A stretch of 64,000 bases of DNA from JBDHWG01 sp046328505 (GTDB lineage: Bacteria > Chloroflexota > Anaerolineae > Epilineales > JAHCIE01): positions 434,001-498,000 of the forward strand of contig JAXLWL010000002.1 of assembly GCA_046328505.1 (NCBI GenBank), read 5' to 3'. The notes beneath the pieces are model-generated. The model did no database searches. It worked only from the letters and a program-made list of their open reading frames with translations, and was not told where the DNA came from. The position numbers and the translations under genes are program-made. This document shows positions 34,824-43,744 of the stretch, in pieces (position 1 is the stretch's first letter; every line of letters begins with the position of its first letter).

Positions 34824-36640
34824 TCATGGTGACAGGAGCGAACGTGACTCTGCCAACTCCCTGGCGCAAGACGTCCCAGGATCTTGCCCCGCTCACGTGG
34901 CAGCCCCCGTCGCCGGGCATCTATGACCCGTACCCGGCGTTCCCGGTAGGCCCCGGCAAGATCGAGGTCGGCCACGATGCCCTGGCCGCGCGGTTGGCCC
35001 GGCATCGGCGCGTCGTTATCGACGGCTACGGCGGGGTGCTGTGGGAAGACCTGCGGGAGCGGCTAGATGCGGCGCTGCGGGACCGCGGTATCTCCGCTTG
35101 CTGGCTCAATGTCGCCGACGCCCTCCTGCCGGATGAGGCCATCTGGCAGCGAGTGGAACCGTTTCTGGGCGGGGACGACCCGATCTTTGGGACGCGGTTC
35201 ACCGGGCAGCTCGTTGATTTCTTCGACGCTGAGCAACTGAAAGCCCTGGCCGCTGAATCGTCCGCCGCGCTGACGATTCTCTATGGCTGCGGGGCGGCGC
35301 TGGCAGACCCAAACGCGCCTCTGGTTTACGTCGACGTGCCCAAGAACGAGATCCAGTTTCGCTCGCGTGCGGGCAGCGTCACCAATCTCGGCGCGCGCCG
35401 GCCCGCCGATCCGAAGGTGATGTACAAGCGCTTCTACTTCGTAGACTGGCCCGCGCTCAACGCCCACAAAGCCGCGGTCTTGCCCCGCGTCGACCTCATC
35501 GTCGACGGGCAGCGCCCGGACGAGCCGGTGTTCATGTCGGGCGATGACTTGCGCGAGGCGCTCACTGCAATGAGCCGCAACTACTTCCGCGTCCGACCAT
35601 GGTTCGAGCCTGGGCCGTGGGGCGGGCAGTGGTGCAAGGCGCACATTCCCGATCTGCCGAAGGACGTGCCAAACTACGCCTGGTCGTTCGAGCTGATTTC
35701 GCCCGAAAACGGGCTTATGCTTGAGAGCGATGGGCGCTTGCTGGAAGTGTCGTTCGATTGCCTGATGTACCACGACTACCACGCCGTCCTCGGCGAGTGC
35801 GCCGATCGGTTCGGCTACGAGTTTCCGATTCGCTTCGACTTCCTGGACACGTTCGACGGTGGCAACCTGTCCGTGCAATGTCACCCGCGTCCGGAGTACA
35901 TTCGCCGTCACTTCGGCGAGACGTTCACGCAGGACGAGACCTATTACATCCTTGACTGCAGCCCTCGCGCTACGATTTACCTCGGCTTCAAGGACGGTGT
36001 GGACGTCGCGGAGTTTCGGGCAGCGCTCGAGCACAGCTTCCGTGAAGCGGCGCCGGTCGATGTAGAGCAGTTCGTCCAGAAGCTGCCGGCTCACAAGCAC
36101 GATCTCTTCCTCATCCCCAACGGCACGATTCACTGCTCTGGCGTCGATAACCTGGTGCTCGAGATCAGCGCCACGCCCTACATTTTTACCTTCAAGATGT
36201 ACGACTGGATGCGGCTCGATCTGGACGGTCGCCCCAGGCCTTTGAACATCGCCCGGGCGTTCGACAACCTCTACTTCGAGCGTCAGGGCGATGTGGTGGA
36301 GCGGGAGCTGGTGTCGCATCCCTACACGCTCGCCGCGGGGGACGGCTGGCGCGTCGTCCATGTGCCGACGCACAACGCGCACTTCTATGATGTCCATCGC
36401 TTTGAGTTCGACAACGAGATCGAGGTGTCGACCGACGGCATGTGCCACGTGATGAGCGTTGTCGAGGGCGAGGGCGTCTGGCTCGAAACGGAGGCAGGGC
36501 TGCGGCAGCGTTTCAACTACGCGGAGACATTCGTTGTGCCGGCCGCCGCTGTGAGGTATCGTCTCGCCAACGCGGGCGCTCCGCCGGTCAAGGTGGTCAA
36601 GGCATTCGTCAAGCCTGGCAGAGGGCCGATCATAGAGTGA
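34820..36640 (+). CDS. Class I mannose-6-phosphate isomerase with long N-terminal domain
   Basis: 606 residues. The C-terminal ~380 residues are a class I mannose-6-phosphate isomerase double cupin (MYHDYHAVLGECADRF, GNLSVQCHPRPEYIRRHFGETFTQDETYYILDC, NGTIHCSGVDNLVLEIS). The N-terminal ~210 residues form an extra domain (RVVIDGYGGVLWEDLRERLDAAL, PFLGGDDPIFGTRFTGQLVDFF) that resembles a nucleotide kinase core but without a GKS/T P-loop. This two-part layout is known in long class I isomerases. Last gene of the operon; ATGA overlap with the cupin; ends 10 bp before a strong terminator. Confidence 0.86.
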   Translation: MIMVTGANVTLPTPWRKTSQDLAPLTWQPPSPGIYDPYPAFPVGPGKIEVGHDALAARLARHRRVVIDGYGGVLWEDLRERLDAALRDRGISACWLNVADALLPDEAIWQRVEPFLGGDDPIFGTRFTGQLVDFFDAEQLKALAAESSAALTILYGCGAALADPNAPLVYVDVPKNEIQFRSRAGSVTNLGARRPADPKVMYKRFYFVDWPALNAHKAAVLPRVDLIVDGQRPDEPVFMSGDDLREALTAMSRNYFRVRPWFEPGPWGGQWCKAHIPDLPKDVPNYAWSFELISPENGLMLESDGRLLEVSFDCLMYHDYHAVLGECADRFGYEFPIRFDFLDTFDGGNLSVQCHPRPEYIRRHFGETFTQDETYYILDCSPRATIYLGFKDGVDVAEFRAALEHSFREAAPVDVEQFVQKLPAHKHDLFLIPNGTIHCSGVDNLVLEISATPYIFTFKMYDWMRLDLDGRPRPLNIARAFDNLYFERQGDVVERELVSHPYTLAAGDGWRVVHVPTHNAHFYDVHRFEFDNEIEVSTDGMCHVMSVVEGEGVWLETEAGLRQRFNYAETFVVPAAAVRYRLANAGAPPVKVVKAFVKPGRGPIIE

Positions 36641-36649
36641 CGCCGTGAA

Positions 36650-36744
36650 GAGGTGACGGAGTGGCTCGGTGACGATATGATGGCGTAAGCAGCGCAGCCG
36701 GCCTTTCGCATCGTCACCCCGTCACTCCGTCACCTCGCTTTTTT
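36650..36744 (+). terminator. Strong rho-independent terminator of the sugar operon
   Basis: Two nested stems: GAGGTGACGGAGTG with CACTCCGTCACCTC (36650-36663/36723-36736) and GGTGACGAT with ATCGTCACC (36668-36676/36710-36718), followed by TTTTTT at 36739-36744. Ends the transcript begun near 25589. Confidence 0.85.
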
Positions 36745-36794
36745 GCATTGCATTTTCCTCAATCCTGAATACACTTCTCCCCCTCAATCGTGTA

Positions 36795-36800
36795 TATAAT
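36795..36800 (+). promoter_or_regulatory. Possible -10 box of protease gene
   Basis: Perfect TATAAT 43 bp upstream of the protease ATG, in an AT-rich stretch after the terminator. No good -35 box at 17 bp, so the promoter is weak or activator-dependent. Confidence 0.4.
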
Positions 36801-36842
36801 TCAGTATCTGGCGGTCTTGGTTCACAAGCTAGTCGGCGGAGT

Positions 36843-37682
36843 ATGAGCGATCTGACCCCATCAAGAACACAAGTATGGCGGGAACGCCTACGACAATTGC
36901 GAACGCGGTCGCGTGGCGCGCTGATGTTTGGCTGGGGCGTGCTCGCGGCCCTTGTGGCTGTCGTGCTTTTCACTGCCTTTACCCCCAAGCAGCATATCCT
37001 CACTCCCCAGGAAGTGAACACCTCGATCGCGCAGGCTATGGCGTCGGCTACGCCGCCCCCGGCTTTCTCCGCCCTGGTCTACCAGGCGATACGCCCGTCC
37101 TTTGTCCTCATCCAGACTGACGAGGTGGACAAGGACGGAAAATCGGGCAAGGGGATCGGCAGCGGCGTGATCGTCACAGACAAGGGCGACATCCTCACGA
37201 GCCTGCACGTCGTCGCCGATGCCAAAGCCATCAAAGTCACGTTCGCCGACGGCACCGAATCGGACGCGCAGGTCGAAGTCAAGCAGCCCGAGAACGATAT
37301 CGCGGTGCTGGCCGCGAGCCAGCTGCCGGAGCAGGTTGTCCCCGCGACCCTCGGCAACCCCAACGCCATGAGCATCGGCGACGAGGCGTATGCCGTGGGC
37401 AACCCGCTTGGTTTGTACGGTTCCATGAGCTCGGGCGTGATTTCCGGGTTCAATCGCTCGTTCAAGAGCCCGGATGGGGAGCGCAAGCTCTCAGGGCTGA
37501 TACAATTCGATGCCGCCGTGAACCCCGGCAACTCCGGCGGGCCGCTATTGAACCGCGCGGGCGAGGTCATCGGCATCGTGACCGCCCTGGTCAACCCAAC
37601 CGATCAGAATGTTTTCATCGGCATCGGCTTCGCCGTGCCGATCACCACTGCGGGCGGGGCCGCCGGCCTGCCGCCGTACTAA
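36843..37682 (+). CDS. Membrane-anchored trypsin-like serine protease (HtrA-like, no PDZ)
   Basis: 279 residues: cytosolic basic N-terminus, one TM helix at about 27-46, then an S1C trypsin-like domain. Catalytic triad His122 (TSLHVVA), Asp152 (ENDIAVL) and Ser231 (NPGNSGGPL). DegP-family layout but the chain stops after the protease domain, with no PDZ domain. It leads a group with moxR, a DUF58 protein and two VWA proteins (11 bp to moxR), so may be part of that membrane-linked quality-control or assembly complex; inferred from position. Confidence 0.85.
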   Translation: MSDLTPSRTQVWRERLRQLRTRSRGALMFGWGVLAALVAVVLFTAFTPKQHILTPQEVNTSIAQAMASATPPPAFSALVYQAIRPSFVLIQTDEVDKDGKSGKGIGSGVIVTDKGDILTSLHVVADAKAIKVTFADGTESDAQVEVKQPENDIAVLAASQLPEQVVPATLGNPNAMSIGDEAYAVGNPLGLYGSMSSGVISGFNRSFKSPDGERKLSGLIQFDAAVNPGNSGGPLLNRAGEVIGIVTALVNPTDQNVFIGIGFAVPITTAGGAAGLPPY

Positions 37683-37693
37683 GGGAGAAATTG

Positions 37694-38725
37694 ATGGATA
37701 GGCCGATGGACCAGCCTGTGCAGGGTGTGAGCAACAGAACACCGATGGAGCGCGTGCTGTACGAGGTGAAGAAGGTCATCGTTGGGCAGGACCACCTCCT
37801 GGAGCGGTTGGTGGTTGCGCTCCTGGCGCGCGGCCACATCCTCGTCGAAGGCGTCCCAGGACTGGCGAAAACGATGGCGATCAAGACGCTGGCCGAGTCC
37901 ATCGGCGGCGACTTCAAGCGCATCCAGTTCACGCCCGACCTGGTGCCGGCCGACCTCATCGGCACGCGCATCTACAACAACAAGACCGGCGAGTTCAACA
38001 CATCGTTCGGCCCTGTTTTCACCAACCTCTTGCTGGCCGACGAGATCAACCGCGCGCCGGCTAAGGTGCAGAGCGCGTTGCTCGAGGTGATGCAGGAACG
38101 GCAGGTGACCATCGGTCTGGAGACCTTCAAGGTCCCCAATCCCTTCCTGGTCATGGCGACCCAGAATCCCATCGAGACGGAAGGCACGTACGCCCTGCCC
38201 GAGGCGCAGGTCGATCGGTTCATGCTTAAGGTGCTCGTTGGCTACCCGACGCCGACTGAGGAGTTTGTCATCGTCGAGCGCATGATTGGCTACCTCCAGC
38301 CGGTGCAGGAGGCGCTCAGCACCGAGGGCTTGCTGGAGCTTCAGAAGAAGGTCTATCAAGTCTACGTGGATCCTGCGCTCATCGAGTACGCGATCAAGGT
38401 GGTCAACGCAACGCGATACCCGGGAGATAAGGAAGTTGGGTTGCCTGAGCTGCAGCGCTACATCATGTACGGCGCCAGCCCGCGCGCGACCATCAACCTG
38501 ATACTGACGGCGCGCGCGCTTGCCTTCGTGCGCGGCCGCAACTACGTGCTGCCGCAAGATGTCCAGGACATGATGTTGGATGTGCTGCGGCATCGCCTGG
38601 TCCCGTCCTACGAGGCGCTGTCCGACAACGTGACGGCCGACGATATTCTGAACAAGATCCTGGCGCGCGTTCAGCCGCCTGCGGTGCCTTTGCATGAGCA
38701 CGCCTACAACCGCCGCGTCTCCTGA
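37694..38725 (+). CDS. MoxR-family AAA ATPase
   Basis: 343-residue MoxR-type (AAA_3) ATPase. Walker A GVPGLAKT at 53-60, Walker B LLADEIN at 113-119, sensor region NPFLVMATQNPIETEGTYALPEAQVDRFMLKV. MoxR proteins act as chaperones with VWA proteins for cofactor insertion or complex maturation. The ATG at 37694 is preceded by GGGAGA; a TTG one codon earlier is less likely. Overlaps the DUF58 gene by 32 bp, as in many bat-type operons. Confidence 0.92.
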   Translation: MDRPMDQPVQGVSNRTPMERVLYEVKKVIVGQDHLLERLVVALLARGHILVEGVPGLAKTMAIKTLAESIGGDFKRIQFTPDLVPADLIGTRIYNNKTGEFNTSFGPVFTNLLLADEINRAPAKVQSALLEVMQERQVTIGLETFKVPNPFLVMATQNPIETEGTYALPEAQVDRFMLKVLVGYPTPTEEFVIVERMIGYLQPVQEALSTEGLLELQKKVYQVYVDPALIEYAIKVVNATRYPGDKEVGLPELQRYIMYGASPRATINLILTARALAFVRGRNYVLPQDVQDMMLDVLRHRLVPSYEALSDNVTADDILNKILARVQPPAVPLHEHAYNRRVS

Positions 38726-39593
38726 GCGCATCCTCCAGCGCCTCGACTGGCACGTCGTGCGCCGTCTGGACGGCCTGCTCCAGGGCGACTACCGCACGCT
38801 GTTCTACGGCGCCGGTATCGACCTGGCGGACCTGCGCGAGTACCAGCCGGAAGATGATATTCGCTACATCGACTGGAATGTGACGGCGCGCATGGATACG
38901 CCGTATGTCCGGCAGTACGTCGAAGACCGCGATATCACCGGCTGGTTCCTGTTGGACCTCAGCCCGTCGCTGGAGTTTGGCACGCTGCAGAAGTCCAAGC
39001 ACGCGATGCTGGTGGATTTCGTCACGACGCTGGCGCGCCTGCTGACACGGCACGGCAACCGCGTCGGCGCGCTGTTCTACGATACCCAGGTCGAGCGCAC
39101 GATTCCCGTTGGCGGCGGACGCTTGCAGGTTTTGCGGCTGACCAATGACCTGCTGAAGCAGCCGCCTGCGCGCCAAGCGCCGATGACGGACCTGACGCCG
39201 ATGCTCACAGCGGCCCTGCACACGATCAAGCGGCGGTCGCTCGTCTTCATTGTGTCCGACTTTGTAAGTGTGCCGGGCTGGGAACGGCCGCTCAAGTTGC
39301 TGTGTCAGCGGCACGAGGTCATCGCAATCCGCCTGTGGGATCCGCGCGAGATGGACCTGCCGGACGTCGGTCCGCTCATCATGGAGGATGCCGAGACCGG
39401 CGAGCAGCTCTACGTGGACACGCGCGACAAGAAGTTTCGCCAGCGATTTCGGGAAGCGGCGCAGCGGCGCGAGGCCGCGCTGAACGAATCGTTCAAGCGC
39501 GTCGGAGTGGATGTCCTGTCGCTTTCGACCGAGGACGACATGGTATCGACGCTGGTGACCTTCGCGCGGCGACGCAAGCAGCGGCGGAAGTGA
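38694..39593 (+). CDS. DUF58 protein of MoxR/VWA operon
   Basis: 299 residues. The DUF58 signature EYQPEDDIRYIDWNVTARMDTPYVRQYVEDRDITGWFLLDLS lies near residues 47-90. VWA-like fold follows (DLSPSLEFG, VFIVSDFVSVP). Cytosolic, without TM segments. Always found with MoxR ATPases; precise biochemistry unknown. Start ATG at 38694 lies inside the moxR reading frame (32-bp overlap), suggesting translational coupling. Confidence 0.9.
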   Translation: MSTPTTAASPERILQRLDWHVVRRLDGLLQGDYRTLFYGAGIDLADLREYQPEDDIRYIDWNVTARMDTPYVRQYVEDRDITGWFLLDLSPSLEFGTLQKSKHAMLVDFVTTLARLLTRHGNRVGALFYDTQVERTIPVGGGRLQVLRLTNDLLKQPPARQAPMTDLTPMLTAALHTIKRRSLVFIVSDFVSVPGWERPLKLLCQRHEVIAIRLWDPREMDLPDVGPLIMEDAETGEQLYVDTRDKKFRQRFREAAQRREAALNESFKRVGVDVLSLSTEDDMVSTLVTFARRRKQRRK

Positions 39594-39606
39594 GCGTGTA
39601 AGCGAT

Positions 39607-40623
39607 ATGTCCTTTATTTGGCCGATCATGCTGTGCCTGGTGTTGCTTCTGCCGCTGTTCATCTTCTGGTACGTGCGGATGCAGCGGCAGCGGCGGCAGT
39701 GGGCTGCGCGATACGGCAGCCTGGGAGTCGTTCGGGGGAGCACGGGAGGCGGCTGGCGCCGCCATGTCCCGCTGGTCTTCTTCCTGATCGGGCTTACGCT
39801 GCTGATTATTGGGCTGGCGCGCCCACAGTCTGTGATCGAGGTCCCAAAGGTATACGGCACCGTCATCCTGGCCTTCGACGTGTCGGGCAGCATGGCGGCC
39901 GACGATATCAAGCCGACGCGCTTGGAGGCTGCCAAGACTGCTGCCCAGGCGTTTGTCGAGCGTCAGCCGTCCACGGTGCAGGTTGGCGTCGTTTCCTTCA
40001 GTGAGAACGGCTTCTCGGTGCAGCCGCCGACCAACGACCAGGGGCTTATCCTCGCGGCCATCAATCGCCTACAGCCTGCGCGGGGTACATCCCTCGCCAG
40101 CGGCATCAACATGGCGCTCAACACGATTGCGACGGCCAATGCTGAGCCGCAGACGCACTTCTATACGAATCGGTCGCAGAGCGAGCCGCCGACGCCGACT
40201 CCAACGCCTACGCCCGTCCCGGAGGGAACACATGCTCCGGCCGCGATCGTACTGTTGAGCGACGGCGAGAACAACGTCAATCCTAACCCGCTCGAGGCGG
40301 CCAAGACGGCCGCGGACCGCGGTGTGCGTATCTACACGATCGGGGTCGGAAGCCCAGCCGGCGCGATGCTGCACGTCGAAGGCTTCAACATCCGTTCGCG
40401 CCTCGACGAGAAGACGCTGCAGCAGATATCGCAGCTCACCGATGGAGCGTACTACAACGCCCAGAACGAGCAGGACCTGCGTGAGATCTATCAAAACCTC
40501 GACTCGCAGCTTATCGTGAAGGCCGAGAAGACCGAGGTCACCTCGGTCTTTGCTGGGGCAGGCCTGTTGATGCTGCTGCTCGGCGGCGTGTTCGCGCTGG
40601 TGTGGCTAGGACGGCTGCCATGA
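39607..40623 (+). CDS. VWA-domain membrane protein (BatA-like)
   Basis: 338 residues: TM helices at about 5-23 and 55-71, then an extracytoplasmic VWA domain with a complete MIDAS start (Asp91-x-Ser93-x-Ser95 in FDVSGSMAADD), and a C-terminal TM (FAGAGLLMLLLGGVFALVWLG). A Thr/Pro spacer (PPTPTPTPTPVPEGTH) splits the VWA fold. BatA-type membrane partner of MoxR. 13 bp after the DUF58 gene. Confidence 0.88.
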   Translation: MSFIWPIMLCLVLLLPLFIFWYVRMQRQRRQWAARYGSLGVVRGSTGGGWRRHVPLVFFLIGLTLLIIGLARPQSVIEVPKVYGTVILAFDVSGSMAADDIKPTRLEAAKTAAQAFVERQPSTVQVGVVSFSENGFSVQPPTNDQGLILAAINRLQPARGTSLASGINMALNTIATANAEPQTHFYTNRSQSEPPTPTPTPTPVPEGTHAPAAIVLLSDGENNVNPNPLEAAKTAADRGVRIYTIGVGSPAGAMLHVEGFNIRSRLDEKTLQQISQLTDGAYYNAQNEQDLREIYQNLDSQLIVKAEKTEVTSVFAGAGLLMLLLGGVFALVWLGRLP

Positions 40624-40657
40624 TGTGGTGGTTGGACTCGCTGCAAGGAGGGCGCCG

Positions 40658-41740
40658 GTGACATTGCTCTGGCCGTGGTTTTTGGTATTGCTATTACTGA
40701 TCCCCGCGCTCGTCGCGGCGTACATCTGGGCGTTGCGGCGGCGGCGCAGGTTCACCGTGCGCTACTCCAGCCTGTCGCTCATTCGCGAGGCGCGCCCCGA
40801 TACCTCGCGCTGGCGGCGGCACGTTCCGGTCGCCTTGTTCCTGGCTGCGGTCGCGGCCCTGGCGTTCGCGCTCAGCCGGCCCTTGGCGGTTGTGGCCGTT
40901 CCCACTAGCCAGCGCACGATCATTTTGACCATGGATGTGTCGCTGAGCATGTGCTCGACGGATGTTGCGCCGAACCGTATCAAGGCCGCCAAGGACGCTG
41001 CGGTGGCGTTCATCGAACAGCAGCCGCCCGGCACACAGATCGGCATCGTTGCCTTCTCAGGCTTCGCGGAGGAGATTCAAGCGCCGACGGCCGACAAGGA
41101 TGCGCTGGAGCAGGCGATTGACAGCCTTGTGCTCGGCCGCAGGACGGCGATCGGCAGCGCCATTCTGAAGTCGCTCGACGCGATCGCGGAAGTCGACCCG
41201 GGCGTCGCGCCGACGAAGACCGACCCTTCGCGCCCTGAACCGACACCCGTTCCGAAGGGCGCATATGTGCCGGATGTTATCGTACTGCTGACTGACGGCG
41301 CCAGCAACACCGGCCCGCTGCCCGTCGAGGCCGCGCAGCAGGCGGTCGACCGCGGTGTGAAAGTGTACACGATCGGCTTCGGGACGCCGGCCGGATCCGA
41401 GTTTCCGAACTGCAACCCGCAGATGGTCGGAAGCGAGCCGGGCGGGCCACCGGGTGGCCGCGGTCGTGGTGGTGGCGGTGGATTTGGCGGCGGAGGCGGA
41501 TTCGGTGGCTTCCAGCGTGGCATCGACGAGAAGACGCTCAAAGAAGTCGCCAGCATGACGGGCGCCGAGTATCACTCGGCGGAGACAGCCGATGAGCTGA
41601 ACGACGCCCTCCAGGGCCTCCCGACGTTGTCGTTCACCAAGCACGAGACCAACGAGCTAAGTGTGGTGTTCACCGCGTTGGGGGCGCTACTCCTGGCGCT
41701 GGCCGTGTTCCTCGCGCTGAGATGGAATCCGTTGGGGTAG
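40658..41740 (+). CDS. VWA-domain membrane protein (BatB-like) with Gly-rich insert
   Basis: 360 residues from the GTG at 40658, chosen because an ideal AAGGAGG lies 6 bp upstream; the longer frame from 40625 has none. TM helices at about 4-25 and 57-73, MIDAS Asp93-x-Ser95-x-Ser97 (MDVSLSMCSTD), C-terminal TM. Residues ~260-284 are almost pure Gly with Arg and Phe, directly after a Cys-containing loop (FPNCNPQMVG); the insert is unlike the sister protein. Second VWA partner of MoxR; last gene of the group. Confidence 0.88.
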   Translation: MTLLWPWFLVLLLLIPALVAAYIWALRRRRRFTVRYSSLSLIREARPDTSRWRRHVPVALFLAAVAALAFALSRPLAVVAVPTSQRTIILTMDVSLSMCSTDVAPNRIKAAKDAAVAFIEQQPPGTQIGIVAFSGFAEEIQAPTADKDALEQAIDSLVLGRRTAIGSAILKSLDAIAEVDPGVAPTKTDPSRPEPTPVPKGAYVPDVIVLLTDGASNTGPLPVEAAQQAVDRGVKVYTIGFGTPAGSEFPNCNPQMVGSEPGGPPGGRGRGGGGGFGGGGGFGGFQRGIDEKTLKEVASMTGAEYHSAETADELNDALQGLPTLSFTKHETNELSVVFTALGALLLALAVFLALRWNPLG

Positions 41741-41765
41741 TGGCAGGTTCATTGTCGTAACAAAC

Positions 41766-41794
41766 GGCCCCGTTTCCACGAAGGAAGCGGGGCT
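41766..41794. terminator. Bidirectional terminator between convergent genes
   Basis: GGCCCCGTTTCC pairs with GGAAGCGGGGCT (one G-T pair at the base and one within) around a 5-nt loop. It separates the MoxR/VWA operon from the convergent BTAD regulator. Confidence 0.7.
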
Positions 41795-41823
41795 GTCCTT
41801 ATACACACGATCGGTGCGATTGT

Positions 41824-42627
41824 TTAGGTTGTGAATTGAGCTAGCCGAACCGCCGAAGGCCGCAGCAACTCAGTATGCTGTAGCGGCAGGCCCTGCCGTA
41901 GCCTGTCGGCCATCAGGCTCAAGGCGCGTGTCGGCCGGCGTCTGCCTTCGCCGTCGAGCCACGCGCACAGCTCGCCATACACCTCTAGACCCTGGGCATT
42001 GTTGCCGAACTGGTAGGTCCACGCCATGAGCCGGGCGGCAGCCGCTTCGCACGTCGGGTTGGCGATGAGAGTGCTTTGGCAGACCAGGATAGCCGAGTGA
42101 TGCTTGCCGCGCAGGGCATAAGCATCCGCGAGCTTGAGCAGCACCGTTTCGTAGGCAACTTCGAGGCGCTCTCGCTCCGCCCACGACCAAGGCGCATTGA
42201 GCTCGTCTGGGAGATACGGGCCACAATAAAGCTCGTCTGCTCGCTCTAGCTCGGCGACGGCGCCGTCCGCCGCCGGGTCGAGCCACGTCGCTTCGAGCAA
42301 CCTCTGGCCGTCTATGGTCAGGTTGTCGCTACGCAGGCACACCGTTCGCGCGCCCGCCTGGATCACGAACTCGTCTGTTTCACCTGCGCCGTTGAGCAGC
42401 CATTGGAGCTGTGTGACCGTCCACTCCAGGCGTTGTCGCGAGGCAATCGTGGGAAGCTCCGGCCAGAGCTGCGCCTGAAGCCAGCCTTTTTCCACTGGCT
42501 CATCGCGGTAGGTCAGGAGTATCTTGCACAGCATTTCTGCGCTCGGCGACCCCCAGCCGGAGCATCGGATGCGACGCCCGCGCACGCGCACATCGAACTT
42601 GCCGAGCGTCTGAACTGAAATCGTCAT
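41824..42627 (-). CDS. BTAD-domain transcriptional regulator
   Basis: 267-residue regulator: N-terminal winged-helix DNA-binding domain (TISVQTLGKFDVRVRGRRIRCSGWGSPSAEMLCKILLTYRDEPVEKGWL) followed by a bacterial transcriptional activation domain (BTAD, TPR-like; ELYCGPYLPDELNAPWSWAERERLEVAYETVLLKLADAY). SARP-like layout without an ATPase half. Start ATG at 42627 with AGGAA upstream. It is divergent from the VOC gene; target genes unknown. Confidence 0.82.
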   Translation of the reverse strand: MTISVQTLGKFDVRVRGRRIRCSGWGSPSAEMLCKILLTYRDEPVEKGWLQAQLWPELPTIASRQRLEWTVTQLQWLLNGAGETDEFVIQAGARTVCLRSDNLTIDGQRLLEATWLDPAADGAVAELERADELYCGPYLPDELNAPWSWAERERLEVAYETVLLKLADAYALRGKHHSAILVCQSTLIANPTCEAAAARLMAWTYQFGNNAQGLEVYGELCAWLDGEGRRRPTRALSLMADRLRQGLPLQHTELLRPSAVRLAQFTT

Positions 42628-42675
42628 CGTAGATTTCCTGGGTCGGTCTGCGCTCGAAGGGATTGGCAGGGCCAC

Positions 42676-42703
42676 TCGACGCTGGAGACACACTACTTAT
42701 AAT
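42676..42703 (+). promoter_or_regulatory. Putative promoter of VOC gene
   Basis: TCGACG, 16-bp spacer, perfect TATAAT at 42698-42703 in the 202-bp region between the divergent BTAD and VOC genes. -35 is moderate. Confidence 0.45.
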
Positions 42704-42829
42704 TCTAGCGCCAGGGTGTTGCTTTCGTGTTGCCGAGCAGAGCACAATGTGGCGCTTTGGATATACTTCATACCTGAGGCTCGGACGAGCTCCGCAGGCA
42801 ATGCGACGTGCATCAAAAGGAGGACTGAC

Positions 42830-43312
42830 GTGGACCAGACTCATCTTGGCAGTACCACGGTGGCGCAGGTCGCCATCGTCGTTCGCGATATCGAGGCGGC
42901 TGCTCAGCGCTACGCCGACATCCTGGGCCTGCCCGTGCCGCAGGTCATAATTACCAAGCCGGGCGAGCAGGTGAACATGACCTATCGTGGTCAGCCCTCG
43001 AATGCGCAAGCAAAGCTGGCTTTCTTCAATCTCGGCCAGGTGCAACTCGAACTGATTGAACCAATGGGCGGCGAGAGCATCTGGCAAGAGGCGCTGGACC
43101 AGAATGGCGAGAGCGTGCATCATATCGCGTTCTGGGTGGAGGGCATGCAGCGGTCCGTGGACTTTCTGAAGTCGCGCGGCATCGGGATGAGCCAGCGCGG
43201 CGACATGGGCCAGCAGAATGAGGGGCAGTACGCCTACTTCGACTCGAACGCCCAGCTTGGTGTCGCCATCGAGCTGCTCGAGAAGGTGCGTGACGGACGG
43301 GCCGCCGGCTAG
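42830..43312 (+). CDS. VOC (glyoxalase-fold) protein, methylmalonyl-CoA-epimerase-like
   Basis: 160-residue vicinal-oxygen-chelate protein. N-terminal VAQVAIVVRDIEAAAQRYADILGLP with the conserved strand, the QLELIEPMGG segment and C-terminal HHIAFWVEGM and QYAYFDSNAQLGVAIELLE provide the usual metal-site positions. Similar to methylmalonyl-CoA epimerase and to sugar- or lactone-binding VOC proteins. GTG start chosen because AAAGGAGG lies 7 bp upstream. Specific reaction unknown. Confidence 0.8.
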   Translation: MDQTHLGSTTVAQVAIVVRDIEAAAQRYADILGLPVPQVIITKPGEQVNMTYRGQPSNAQAKLAFFNLGQVQLELIEPMGGESIWQEALDQNGESVHHIAFWVEGMQRSVDFLKSRGIGMSQRGDMGQQNEGQYAYFDSNAQLGVAIELLEKVRDGRAAG

Positions 43313-43652
43313 TATCAACATCCATCAATATCAATATATATCCGCGTTGTTCTCGATGTATGTGGATTGTTCTGCGCGCTGGATCACCCGCAGGTGGTAT
43401 CCAGCGCGTTGTTGTTTCGCCGCTGATAGCGGGCGTCAAGAATACACACTGGCGTACGGGCCACGGAACGGGTACAGCGATTTCGGTGATCTCGGCAACG
43501 TGGAGGGGCGGCCCAACTGGCGAATCCAGCGTTTCGAGACGGCGCCCTGCCGCATTTTGAGCAGCCAGAAGCTTTCAACGCCGCTTATGAGACGTTCCTC
43601 CACCAGTCGGTCGGCGAGATGCAGGCTTTCTAGCAGCTCCCACGAACGCGAA
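43313..43652. other. Gap without a clear gene; possible coding relic
   Basis: Short frames exist on both strands but none has a convincing start, ribosome site or recognised domain. A stretch at about 43440-43560 has coding-like composition on both strands, so an old decayed gene is possible. Nothing else seen. Confidence 0.3.
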
Positions 43653-43698
43653 AAGGACACAGAGAACAAGGTGCGGCCCAGTCTGTCTCTGTGTCCTT
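43653..43698. terminator. Terminator between GH3 and VOC genes
   Basis: AAGGACACAGAGA and TCTCTGTGTCCTT pair perfectly around a 20-nt loop. Lies 47 bp past the GH3 stop in the minus direction and also downstream of the VOC gene; likely serves the glycosidase operon. Confidence 0.65.
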
Positions 43699-43744
43699 CG
43701 CTTTGTGAGGCGCCTTGGCGCGGCTGCTCGGAGGCCTCGGCGCG

